From assembly GCA_025765615.1 (NCBI GenBank), contig JAIVFJ010000261.1, positions 1 to 64,000 on the forward strand: DNA of 64,000 bases, in the 5' to 3' direction. Below the pieces are notes generated by a model that saw only the letters and a program-made list of their open reading frames with translations, was not told where the DNA came from and ran no database searches. Origin of the DNA: Zopfochytrium polystomum. Its lineage: Eukaryota > Chytridiomycota > Chytridiomycetes > Chytridiales > Chytridiaceae. Below, in pieces: positions 32,003 to 42,429 of the stretch. How positions within the stretch are numbered: position 1 is the stretch's first letter; each line of letters starts with the position of its first letter. The position numbers and the translations under genes were made by a program.

Positions 32003-33869
32003 ATGCGTTACTCTGCAGCCGTTGTCGTAGCGGCGGTGGCGATGGCTGCCTCCCAGACTGCCCTGCGTAAGTGGCCTGTACCACCGATCCTGCGATCGGC
32101 GCCTTTTTTGAGGACCCTTGGCGAGAGAGAAGAGAGAAGCGAGACACCCAGAGCTAACCGTGCGCTTGGCCCACCTCGAACCGGCAGCTACTCTGGCCGC
32201 AACGTTGTGCGACTCGTCAAGCACAACCCTGACCTCGTCGTCCGGACAGTGGTGCGTCACGTCCACCGGGGACAGCACCGGCACAAACACCATCGTCACC
32301 GTCTACACCGCGAGCACCGGCTGGTTCGGCCTCTGCATCGGATCCAACTCTATGAGCAAAGGCGACATGGTCATCGGGTACTCCAGCGGCGGAAGCGTCA
32401 AGGTAGGCTCGTACGTGTCGTCCGGCCACGACGTCTCGGTCAACTCGAACCCAACGTGGACTGAAGTCGCACTCCCGTCGACCGCAGCGGCGCCCGCGTG
32501 GGCAAAGATGCGGTTCTCCGCGTCAAGACCTAATAATGCGGGCGCCATCCAGCTGTCGCCGACGACAAAGTCCGTGTATATGATTGCGTACAGCAACTCG
32601 GCGCCGTCCAGCGCAACTTCCATCCAAGAGCACGACACGTACATTCCGGGCACCAGTGCACAGGCGTTCAGCGCCGTCCCAGCCACCACCACCACGGGTG
32701 GAAACAGCACCACCACCGGCGGCGGCAACTCCACGACCACCGGAGGCAGCGGCGGAGGCGATGCACCGATCGTTGCCGACAGCGCCGCGCAGGGCATCCT
32801 GACGGGCCTCAAGATGGACACGGTCTTCCTCATCCACGGCGGCTGCATGTTCGTCGCCTGGTCCGTCGCGCCCTTTATCGGCATCTTCATCGCCCGCTAC
32901 CTCAAAGACGCCCTGGGCGTCTGGTGGTACCGCCTCCACCTCTCCATCATGCTCGGCGGCGTCGGCCTCCTCTCCGTCATCGGCTTGCTGATCATCTACC
33001 TCTACAAACCCGCCCCGCACTTTGAAACATTCCACCAAAAGGCCGGCTTGGCGATCGAAGTTATCCTTGTCTTGCAAATCGTCCTCGGCTTCGTTTCTAA
33101 CGCAATGTGGTCGCCCACACGCCCCGCCGTGCCCTGGTGGGACAAGGCGCACTGGTGGATCGGCCGCCTGCTGACGCTGGTCGCGGTCGTTAACGTCTAC
33201 GCCGGGTTCAACGAGTACGACGAGGCCAGCGCGGAGGGCACGATTTCGCCGCTCGCCCGCGTTCTGTTTTGGGTCTGGATCGGCGCCGCGATCGTTGCAC
33301 TCGTGGTCGGGCAGTTCAAGTACGGACAGATCCACCACGTCGCCGGGCACGCCGGCGCGTCGGAGGCGGACTTTGGGATGAAGCCGAGTTCGGTGCCGAC
33401 GACGGCACTGTCGACGCTGGGGCGCGGGGCGGGGACGCTGAATGGTCAGGGGTTTCAGCAGCAGCAGCAGCAGCAGCTAGGGAACGGCGGCACCTTGAAC
33501 GGCAACGGGGCCGGCAACGGTAGCGCCAACGGCAACCGGCAGAGCAACGGCTGGGGCCTGAGCGGCAACTGGAGCAACCGCCAAAGCACGGGGGGGTGGG
33601 GCCAGGGCGGCCGGTGGAGCAAGCGGTGGACGGGCGCCGGGCAAGGCGGGGGTGACTCGTACTACGGCGGCGCCGGCGAGAACGACGCCGGGCGGTCGAC
33701 GTACAACACGGAGAGTTATTACGGCGGGAACAACAATAATCACGGGACGTTTTCGAGCAGGGGCGGCGGCAACGGGTATGATAGTTATTATGGGGGACAG
33801 CCCCAGGGCCAGCAGCAGCAGCAGCAGCAGCAGCAGGGGAATAACTACGAGATGAGGAAGTGGAATTAG
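32003..33869 (+). CDS. DOMON plus cytochrome b561 membrane protein
   Basis: Exon 1 (32003-32066) encodes a signal peptide; the intron is gtaagt...ggcag; exon 2 is 32188-33869. About 580 residues. A DOMON-like heme or sugar-binding domain (STGWFGLCIGSNSM, KGDMVIGYSSGG, VYMIAYSNS) is followed by a Thr/Gly/Ser-rich linker. The b561 core has membrane helices and four conserved His residues (LIHGGCMF, YRLHLSIM, FHQKAGL, HWWIGRLL) that would hold two hemes. The long tail is Gly/Asn/Gln-rich with YYGG repeats and poly-Gln. CYB561-DOMON proteins move electrons across a membrane, typically coupled to ascorbate or extracellular acceptors. A related gene without DOMON lies downstream. Confidence 0.92.
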
Positions 33870-33885
33870 TGGTTTGCCGGACCAC

Positions 33886-34824
33886 TCATTGTTTTAGTTC
33901 ATTTTTCGGCGCAATTCCTATTTCTGTTTGTTGGTGTTTGCTCTCCGTTTCTGCGATTTATTGAGCGTTATCCCATTTGAAAGGTTGTAGACTATGTTAT
34001 GAACAACGCTTGAAACAAACTATGTCCTTGGATTTGCCTTCCGAACGCGGGCGCAGTTTTTGGATTCCTCTCGCAATCGCCGTCGACGGGGTATCGCCGA
34101 CGGCTCCCTCAACCCCGTCCTCGCCAGAGTATATACAACAACAAAATACGCCCACGAGAAAACCAGGAATACTTGGCGGCTGTCTTTATCGGGCTTTGAT
34201 ATGAACGACAAAGTTGAAGTCTTTTCAGAAGAAAGAGAAAGCACTTCACTGGCTTCCTTCTTCCACACGCTGCACCAAGAACCGTCTAACTGAACCGTTG
34301 CATGGTGCAACACGGAGCGGCGTTTTCTTGTCGTTGTTGGCTGCGTGAACGTTTGCACCTGTTTCCACCAACTTCGCCGAAAATTTCGTCTGAGTCGTTG
34401 CGGCTCAATTTCCTGTTGTTGCTCAGGGAAGCGGCCGCGTTTGGAGAAGTTAACGTTGCGTCGAGCTATTGAACAACCAGTTCGCGTCGGCATCGATTTC
34501 TTGGATTTTCCCTGATTTGTAACTCTTCAAGGCTTCAATGTAATGAGTTGTTACTTTTATTATGTATTGGATTACTCGATCCACTGCGGGAATCTACATG
34601 GCGCAAGAAATAAGATATTCAGCTTCTGTTGGGATTTTACGCAGTACTTGGCTCCTCAGCCTCCTCATTTGCTCTCAAGCTGAGATTGCTTGGCGCGCGA
34701 GCAAGTGGTAATTTTTGTCTCGGCGCAACCAGCATTTTCTTGGCACTCATCCAACTTTTCCTTTTCTTGCCTGCGGCGTGGAAATATTCGGATCCCGCAC
34801 TTTTTCCCTTGCTCAACAAGAATC
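33886..34824. other. spacer with a decayed ankyrin-like stretch
   Basis: On the minus strand at about 34250-34400 one frame reads KLVETGANVHAANNDKKTPL followed by RVA, a good match to an ankyrin-repeat unit, and then loses frame. The rest has only short ORFs. Probably the remnant of an ankyrin gene. Confidence 0.45.
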
Positions 34825-35869
34825 ATGAATGCGACATCTGCCGCACAAGCCGACGGCGCGAACGCAATCCTCACGGGCCTGAGCACAAACGCCGTCTACG
34901 CTATTTCACGCCGGCTGTCTGCTGCTCGCTTGGACTGTCTGCCCCTTGGTCGGCATCTTCATCGCCCGATTCCTCAGAGGCGCGCTCGGTATCTGGTGGT
35001 CCCGCTTGCACCTCGCCGTCATGCTCGGTGGCACAGGTGTCCTCTCCGTCATCGGGTGGCTGGCAGTCTTCCTCTACACACCAGCCCCGCACCTGCAAAC
35101 TTGGCATCAGCGCGCCGGCGTCGCTGTCCAGGGTGTGCTGGTTATTCAAGTCCTCCTGGGGTTTGTTTCGAACGCGGTGTGGACGCCGAGTGGGGTTGCT
35201 GCGACGTGGTGGGAATTGGCGCACAAGTGGGTCGGGAGGCTCGTAGCGGTCACGGCGGTGGCGACAACGTACTCGGGGATCGACGCGTACGATCGGAGGC
35301 TCGGCGGGGTGCGGCCGCTGTGGCGCGTCGTGTTTTGGATGTGGATCGACGTGTGCGTTGTGGTGCTTGCGTTTGGCGAGTTCAAGTACGGGCTGGGGAG
35401 GACGAAGGCGAGGTCTTCGTTGCCGTCGGTGGGAAAGAATGTCGTCAGCGAGGGCATAGGGAGCGAGGTGCCGGATCTGGAGGCACAGATGGCCGTGCGG
35501 CCGGCGCCTGCCAAGAGGCTCGAGGAGCCGTTTGATATGAGCGGGTGGGTGCGACAGGAGCTTCAGGCATTTCAGCGCAACGCAGCGAGCAGATTGAACG
35601 AGAGGAATGACGAAGTGGGCTTTCGGCAACCTCAAGGCGGTTTTCAACGGTCGCTACAGCCGTCTCAAGCGGGTCAGACAGGCGACTCTCTCCACCGCAA
35701 AAGCACCATGTTGAGCGACTCGCGCTCTGTCTACACTCTGGACAGTTACTACGGCCTCGGCCACAAGAGCGGGACGCTTAGCAGCTCGCGAAGCCAGCGG
35801 AAGGGCGAAGGAAGGGTTGGTGGTGCGCCCAGGGCGGGAGAAAGGCGCGGTCCTCCGCTCCGTGAGTGA
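34825..35869 (+). CDS. cytochrome b561-type membrane protein, apparent 1-nt frameshift
   Basis: Starts MNATSAAQADGANAILTGLS at 34825, like the linker-to-core junction of the gene at 32003. Near 34904-34910 the run ATTTCAC carries one T more than the family reading (ATT CAC). After it the frame continues AGCLLLAWTVCPLVGIFIARFL, SRLHLAVMLGG, TWHQRAGVAVQ and LAHKWVGRLVAV. These supply the helices and His ligands of b561, then a polar tail to TGA 35869. There is no DOMON domain and no signal peptide. It looks like a tandem duplicate that lost the N-terminal domain. The extra T is either a true inactivating change or a base-call error. Confidence 0.75.
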
Positions 35870-36106
35870 CTTTGTGCGCGGTTGTTGTCGTAAGCGATCA
35901 GATTTGCTGTAAACCAATGACTTTTATGGGAATATGCTGGGATAATAAATGAAGGCGTCTGGGGCTGAGCACCAGCGGGCCGCTATTTTTGTTTTGCTTC
36001 ATTCCTGGGGCGGCTCTCCCAAAACCGGCTCACCGCGGAAAAACAGGGAGAAGCAAAAATAGTTTCTCGTCGCCCTGTCTCCGCATCTCACTTTGTGCTC
36101 TGTCAC

Positions 36107-36263
<157 letters not shown>

Positions 36264-36418
36264 TGTTTCAAGTTCTTGCTCGCCGATGAGCCGTTGTGTG
36301 CACCCGGCCCTCAGTCTGCCTTGGCCAACCGTCAACCTCCCCACTTCGGCGTTACCCCAGCCCATCCGCACAGCACTTCTCTTCATCAATCAGGTCGACG
36401 AAATACGTATCGCCGCCA

Positions 36419-38068
36419 ATGGACGCCTCAGCGACGTGCGATGCCTGGAGACTGAAAGACTGCCCCGCTCCCGGGATGACCGTATTTGGTTGGTGCGAGC
36501 TTTGAATCCTGCTGCGTTGATCTAACCGTCGTCGCTACCCCCCTTTCTTCAGCCACGACAATCGCGCTCCTCAACGGTGTCGCGTTCGTCCTCGCCATCG
36601 CAACCCTCGTTGCGTCGCTCCTGTTCCGCCGAAACAACGCCCTTGCGGCCGATATCGCTGTAACGGCTTTCGGATCCATGGAGGTGTTCCTGACGCTGTA
36701 CTCTGCCGGCTGCTTGGCTAGCTTTTTCGCGCTGTCCTTTAGTGCTATCCTCACCACGACGGCGTTTGTTTACCGGTGGGTTGGTTTTTTCTGATCTGCA
36801 GATCGTCGGCTGACCTACCCGCAGAACTCTTATAACCCTCTCCGAAGTGCTCATCTACATTGGCATCCTCTGCTACCTCCACCTCGCCCTCCGCGCAAGC
36901 CCCGTCCAAACCGCAAAGGACCAGTCCTTCCGCAGACACGGCCTGCCCTGGCTCGCAGTCCCTGCCGTCCTCGCCGCCGCCGTCGTCGTCCTGGCGCCAG
37001 TTGCAAAATCCGTCAGCCCTTCGTTGGCGTCGTCCACAGCGTTCTCCTTTGGAACCGTCGTCGCGTTTGACGCTCTGCGGTTTGTCGCGGAGCTGGTCGT
37101 CGGCGTGGCGTTGGCGTGCGCCGCGCACTGGCAAGATGCTGTTTTGGTAGAGGCTGAGGTTGCTCGATTGCGTAGTGGTGGACGGAGAGGCAGTGGCGGG
37201 TCCAAATTCGCTTTCTGCAGGCCGCGCCGCGAGTCGGACTAGCGACAGTCCACTCATCGATAGATGCCTGGGCTCAGACGTAATGGCCGCACTTCGAGAA
37301 GTGGTGACCACGCTCTGGTGGATGTCGATCGGAGTTGCGGTGTTGACGCTGTCGCATTTGATCGGGACTGTCTTTGATGTGCTGGGACTGGACGAGGGCG
37401 GATTCATCTTTATTCGATTGCTCACCACGGAGTGGTAAGCGTTTGCTTATGATTTTTGTTGTCCTGTTATTGATAAATGCTCGTGTTCAATTGCAGCTGT
37501 CCATTTCTGATCGGCTCCTGCTTCTGCGCCGCCATATTGTCTCGCCGTATCGACCTTGCGCTTGGGGTTGGCATCTCAACGAGCTCCGAGAGTGAAGATA
37601 TGTCAGAGAGCGCCGGCGAGCGTCCTCCTCCTGGGCCGTCCCCGTACCCCACGTTCATCCCGTTTGTCGAAAACGGCCCAACTGATCCAGAGCCCGGACG
37701 CTTACGAACGTCTTCGGTCACCGGCCAAGACACCTCAGTGGGAGCAGCCTCAGCAGTCCGCAGGTCTTTACGTTGGACCCTCCGCCATCGCACAGAGTAC
37801 CATCACACCGCTCCCCGTTTACTACAGCGCGCCCACCATCATGGCACCCAGCGTCCGCCACCCGCTCTTCCCTGGAGGCTTTGCACCCGGCTACGAGATC
37901 GCGACCGCACCGCCTTCCTCGTTGCGACGGAGCAGCCTGCCGCGAGCGACGCAGCAGAGCCGGCAACCGCCCCCGCCGCCCCCGACACTACCGCAGCAGA
38001 TATCCTGGCTGTCGACGACACGCCCGGATCTGGTGAGCCCGTACTTCATGAAGAACATGAAGGGGTGA
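36419..38068 (+). CDS. multi-pass membrane protein of unknown function
   Basis: Model from ATG 36419 (MDASATCDAWRLKDCPAPGM): exons 36419-36488, 36553-36775, 36825 to about 37171, about 37221 to 37435, then from about 37498. At least seven hydrophobic helices are visible (for example LNGVAFVLAIATLVASLLF, EVLIYIGILCYLHLAL, LPWLAVPAVLAAAVVVLA, WWMSIGVAVLTLSHLIG, CPFLIGSCFCAAIL). The N-terminal Cys-containing extracellular stretch plus seven helices resembles a receptor-like layout, but I recognise no family signature. The polar C-terminus is readable in two frames (one ending at 38068, one later), so the last exon boundary is unresolved. Confidence 0.55.
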
Positions 38069-39460
38069 AAGGGTCAATGCTCCAGTGCAAGTTTCGGTCG
38101 GGCCGAAATTTGATTGCACGAGACTTCTTGTATTTACTTGGTGTTTGTGAAGTTCAACTGCCTTGCTTCGTGTGTATTATTGATTATCCGTTCATACGCC
38201 AAAATCATCAACCCAGCCCGGGCCGCTGAGGCCGTGGGTAGTGTTTGCCGATTGAACATCAAAGTTGTTGCAAAAATAATAACGACGATACCAAAGTAAA
38301 CTTCCGAAGAACTGGGACTTGTCTCCCCCCAGGACATTTCAGATTTGAGTTAAGGGCTCGATCGCCGCGAGCGTCCGAGTTCCGCCGGGCTCCTTTTTAT
38401 TCCTATTTTCTTTCATTTTTAGAAGGATGGCACGCGTCACGTGCACCACTTTTAGGCACAAGATAAGCTCAGATGAATGGACACAGTCGAGTGAGAAGTG
38501 CCGTGGCAAATTGCGAAGGCTCATGTGTCTTTCCTTTTCGGCGCTGCTGATTGGTCATGTGACGGCGATCAAAAAGGACTAACTTGTTTTGCAAAATATT
38601 ACCCATCGGGTATCATCCGCAAAGTGACAAGAGTTAACCGATGCTTTGCTTTGTGTGGCCATGGAACCTCCTTGAGCGCCTCTTTTTTTTTGACGTCTGA
38701 CAAACGCGCCCCCCCACAGCCACCCTCTTCCTCGAACAATCATAGCGATGCTGGCCCATGACAGATTGCAAACCATCCGCGGAAGCCCGAATATCGTATA
38801 CTATACTGGAATGTACCAATATTTATTTTTTTATTTTTATTTTTATTTTTATTTTTTGTTTTCAGCTAGTTTCTCAACGACTCAACAGTAAGGGGCTCCG
38901 TTACTGGGGGTTGGCAGCTGATGATTAGAAATAAAACAGCCTTGTTGAGTTGTTGAGGGGACATTATGAAACTGGTGCTGCGCGAAGCTCGATTGTCAAA
39001 TTGCGAAGATCTCCGGTGACCAGGAAGAGTTACTCCTTCATTTTCGCCTCGACGCCGGCAATTCGCGACGGCAACTCCCGCTGCGTGTGGACTGCTTGCC
39101 AAAAAGAAAATCTCGACCATTTATCGACAAGCGCTGTCGTCAAGCCACTCTAATGAACTGAGTTAACAACCCATCCTCCAACGGGCTGAGTCCCACGACC
39201 GTCTGTGGGGGCGTCCTGGCACAGTTCGTTGTGAGGGAGCTGCAGAGGTAAGCGCCGTGAGGAGCGAGGACACAGAGCTTTTCGGTGAAGCTGTGGGAGT
39301 GGCCTTTTTCCGGTAGATGTGGGACTCTCCTGAAACGGCAAGCGGATTTTTGCGGCTGTTCCGAATTTTCCGCTGAACATAAGAAGCATGAAGAGAAATC
39401 AATTCTTCCCCTTCGCCCCACTCCTTCCATTTTGTTGTTCCAGTCAACATTTGAGAAGAT
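38069..39460. other. intergenic, no supported gene
   Basis: Contains a (TTTTA)n-like tract at about 38820-38860 and short ORFs only. I see no RNA gene. Confidence 0.4.
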
Positions 39461-39661
39461 ATGTGTACCGCACAACAACAACACACACTCACACCCATCA
39501 AAAAAAATCAAAAAAAAAACAAACAAAAAAAAATAAAACAGATCATCACCGATCAGCAGCTCTCGCTGCTCGTCAACATGCTCGGCTCGATCGTGTTCCT
39601 GCTGATCATCGTCCACCACTACCTGGCGGGCCCACCGCCGCCGTCGGGCGTGGGTGCGTGA
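39461..39661 (+). CDS. OST4: OST4-like small subunit of oligosaccharyltransferase
   Basis: The C-terminal 38 residues read IITDQQLSLLVNMLGSIVFL, then LIIVHHYLAG and a short Pro-rich end. This is the size and pattern of OST4: a short lumenal [M]ITDxQL head, one membrane helix, then H-Y. OST4 stabilises the catalytic STT3 subunit in the ER complex that N-glycosylates proteins. In frame the ORF opens at ATG 39461 with 28 low-complexity Lys/Gln/Thr residues that OST4 lacks. The more likely gene has its start codon in an upstream exon, with an intron ending aaaacag just before the ITD codons (about 39541). That upstream exon I could not identify. Confidence 0.65.
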   Translation: MCTAQQQHTLTPIKKNQKKNKQKKIKQIITDQQLSLLVNMLGSIVFLLIIVHHYLAGPPPPSGVGA

Positions 39662-40159
39662 AGAAAAACGCGCGCCGCGGGGGAACCGGGAGGGACAGGG
39701 CGCAGGATGGATGAAAGACGACGGGGCCGGGGAAAGTTTAGTGCTTCGCTTCGCTCGCACAAGTGGAAATATAATACGGTCGTGTTGGTTTCGCGTGTAT
39801 TGTATTATAATGATTGCTGAGTAGTGTAGCTGCGTAATGTGGTTGCTGCTATAGTAAGAATGTCTGTTTCATAAGCACGGATGAATCCTGACCTCAAACA
39901 ACCTCCTTTCCCTCTCTCAAACCTCCTCCCACAACAACCCGGGCGGGGAGCTGACCTCCCACGCAAAGTTCAAGTCCACCATGCCGCCGACAGGCACGGC
40001 CGTGCATATCCACTCCACCCCGTCCCCGCACTCGCCCTGGACCGGCGCGTCCTCGGACCGCGGCACGTACCCTCGCTCGCGCGCCCTCGCGCACCGCCAC
40101 GCCCGCCGCGCACCCGGCACCGACCGATGTAATTGAAAGGAAAGCGTTCTTCTTGAGCA

Positions 40160-40241
40160 CGACAACGACAGGACTCGAACCTGCGCACCCAGAGAGTAAC
40201 AGATTTCGAGTCTGTCGCCTTAACCGCTCGGCCACGTTGTC
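40160..40241 (-). tRNA. tRNA-Ser (anticodon CGA), copy 3
   Basis: Minus-strand copy of the 82-nt tRNA-Ser with gacaacg/cgttgtc acceptor and CTCGAAA anticodon loop. Its flanks match those of copy 2 in inverted order. Confidence 0.95.
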
Positions 40242-40730
40242 GATATACATTGTCGACATACTTAGTGTTCAGCAGCTTCTATTATTTAACAGTAACATGG
40301 GTTCTCTTGGAATATTTGTGCTGAGCGGACAAAAGGAGAACGGAGGAGTCCGATGTCGAAGATGAAAGAGCGGGCGATCATCCTTGTTCTTGGTCCGAGT
40401 GGAGCGAGGCGAGCGGTTTGCAGACGCACCAATGCACAACGTAAGAAAGGTAAAAATCGCTCTTGAATGGACTAGTTAATTGAAACTCACACAACGGATA
40501 CACACTCCACACTCACATTCCCAACCACACGCCAAGAAAACTCACCTCCAACCTATCATGAAAAGATGGGATCAAACCCTTGAAGGGCGGCCACCACTAT
40601 GACACAAACTCCTTGAAACCATCAACACCAAGCCTTACCAGATCAAGTCCGTGGATGTTAAGCCCAGCGGCACCGCCTTCGGCGAAATAAAAGCTGGAGA
40701 ATCGCTGGTAAAAAAGGGGTAGGGTCATGG
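40242..40730. other. intergenic, cassette flank then unique sequence
   Basis: To about 40460 the sequence is the inverted match of the region left of tRNA-Ser copy 2. From there to 40730 it differs from arm A, where R2 copy 2 lies. No gene seen. Confidence 0.45.
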
Positions 40731-40968
40731 TCCGTATTCCTAGCGCCAGGAGATCACAGCACGGTGGACCCACGCTTGCCAAACGTCAGCCAGAAAGGAG
40801 GATATTCCAAAAAGACAGGTCAAGAGCGCCGTGCTGCCGGTAAGTTGGAATATTTTGCCTTTTGTTTCCCTGCTTTTTGGGGCTGCTGGACGGCTAAAGA
40901 GCAACGCCAGCGCAAAAATGTGTGCAAGCATAGTGCCTAGCTGAAGGCAAAGGGATGAGACAGATCAG

Positions 40969-41562
40969 GTGGATGGATTGTGCAGCTTTGACCAAACGAG
41001 GTTGACAGAAGCTGCTGGTGGCTGCTTGCAAGTCAAAACTTTTCGTTCAAGGATGCCATCGCTTATCGTCAATTACAACAAGTTCATGGGAGGCGTTGAT
41101 AGTGTTGATCACTTGATGGGAATCACCAGCACCCAACGAAAAGTTACACATGGTATCATTAGCTCTTCTTTTGGCTGGATGCTTGCATGAGTAATGCTTG
41201 CGTTATTTACAAGATAGTAAAAGGCCAAGGCTTTGAAATATTAGTTGATGAATTCTGCGAAGCTGTTACCTCAGCACTGCTGTGCTTGAATGATGACAGT
41301 GAAGAAGCAGACAGTGGCTACTATTCTGGACAAACATTAACACTGTTGATCATGTTGCTGTGCGGTACTTTGGAAAAGTTTCGCCCACTCACATCACGAC
41401 CAGCCAAGAGAGGAACAGAATAAATGAGAGTCAAGTGTGGATTGTGTCAAACCAAGGTCTCAATAATGTGTTCCATCTGCTTGCGTGGGAACTGTGTGGA
41501 TGATTGTTTCGAGAATCACATTGAAAACATTCGAAAAAAGAAAGGCAACAAAGGGATATGAG
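40969..41562 (+). pseudogene. piggyBac-type transposase relic (arm B)
   Basis: Reads MPSLIVNYNKFMGGVDSVDH, then is broken by an 11-bp insertion after HGII relative to arm A. It resumes NACVIYKIVKGQGFEI and continues through YYSG without the stop found in arm A, to TLLIMLLCGTLEK. Another frame gives the Cys-rich tail (CGLCQTK...CSICLRGNCVDDC), ending at 41562. Lesions differ from those of 23644-24229, so decay continued after duplication. Confidence 0.72.
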
Positions 41563-41761
41563 AAAGCGAAAGTAAATTGGGCCTCTTTCAATTCTTCAGC
41601 AGTCTGGATGGAGAGGGTGAATTCTATTTTTCTCCCTTGTCAACGTGTACCTAACCCTGATTAAAATCGTTCACGATATGCCATAAGCGGTGGTCAAGCA
41701 AGAATTTGTCCACGTGTAAGGCGTCCTTCATCCTCTAATTTTGTTATTGAACAATGATTCA

Positions 41762-41783
41762 GGGGGCTTCCGGGACTTGAACC
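41762..41783 (-). pseudogene. tRNA-Pro 3' fragment (right half of split gene)
   Basis: 22 nt: the second half of the T-arm, the acceptor 3' strand AAGCCCC and the discriminator, identical to the end of the intact tRNA at 23439-23510. Together with 53890-53944, and counting GAACC once, it rebuilds exactly 72 nt. Confidence 0.9.
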
Positions 41784-41799
41784 ATGCGTTCTCAATACA

Positions 41800-41865
41800 C
41801 ATTGAAAATTGACGGGAAAAATTGAGAATTGACGGGAAAGCGCGGGAAAGTGCGGGAAAGGGTAT
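41800..41865. promoter_or_regulatory. left-end tandem motif, possible recombinase or zinc-finger binding array
   Basis: Within 80 bp of the left end, gacgggaaa, gacgggaaag, gcgcgggaaag and tgcgggaaaggg occur in succession. A reverse copy (cccttttcccgcact) lies 37 bp from the right end. Such subterminal repeats often bind the element's own recombinase; that role is inferred only. Confidence 0.6.
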
Positions 41866-41934
41866 GTGCACGGACTCCTCAAACCTACCATTTCGAAGCG
41901 TTTGCGCGCGCAGCGAAGCTGACGGTATACCTGC

Positions 41935-42427
41935 ATGGCGGACCTTAGTCTCCACATGAAGTCGACCTCATTTTGTACGGTGTTGGGGTGCACATATGCA
42001 AGTACGAAGCGCTTCAATACAAACCGCCATATTGCGAGGAACCACCCGTTTGCGAACACCCTCCCGAGACTAAGGGTGTTTCGCCACCGACCGGAGGATA
42101 GAGCCTACTATCGTATGCACAGTCAAGCTGCCTCAAGGGAGCGCAATCGAGACAAGCGCCGGAAGGCCCGCTACATTCAATACCACTTGTTTGTACACAA
42201 AAATCACGCAAGCGAGCGCTAATTTTCCTCTTCGTAGAAAGAAACTGCTGCAGAAGTTTTCGACTGAGGTAAACCCTTCGGCCCGCCAGCCCACAGCACG
42301 CTTTCAGCGCGCTCGCCGCCGGCGGGTAATTGCCCTTACGGCTGAGTTGAGTGCTGAGTGGGACGATCGTTTTAATCCCCAAATCGAGTTTGACCTCCTT
42401 GAAGCTCTCCAGAGGCATTACATATAA
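41935..42427 (+). CDS. small C2H2 zinc-finger protein at element left end
   Basis: Two exons (41935-42188, 42238-42427; intron gtttgt...cgtag) give 147 residues. One C2H2 finger is visible near the N-terminus, CTVLGCTYASTKRFNTNRHI then ARNH (C-x4-C...H-x4-H). It is followed by a strongly basic stretch (RERNRDKRRKARY), then RARRRRVIALTAELSAEWDD and LLEALQRHYI at the C-terminus. It starts only 151 bp from the element boundary and reads inward. By position it may bind the left-end repeats or regulate the element; no family beyond C2H2 is recognised. Confidence 0.65.
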
Positions 42428-42429
42428 CG

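Larger units (their letters stand above)
40731..41783 (-). repeat. inverted duplication, arm B, distal part
   Basis: Reverse match of 23489-24469. It begins at cgtattcctagcgcc (arm A ggcgctaggaatacg) and ends in the T-loop of tRNA-Pro at GAACC (41779-41783). The rest of the arm resumes at 53890, beyond the 12.1-kb insertion. Confidence 0.92.
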
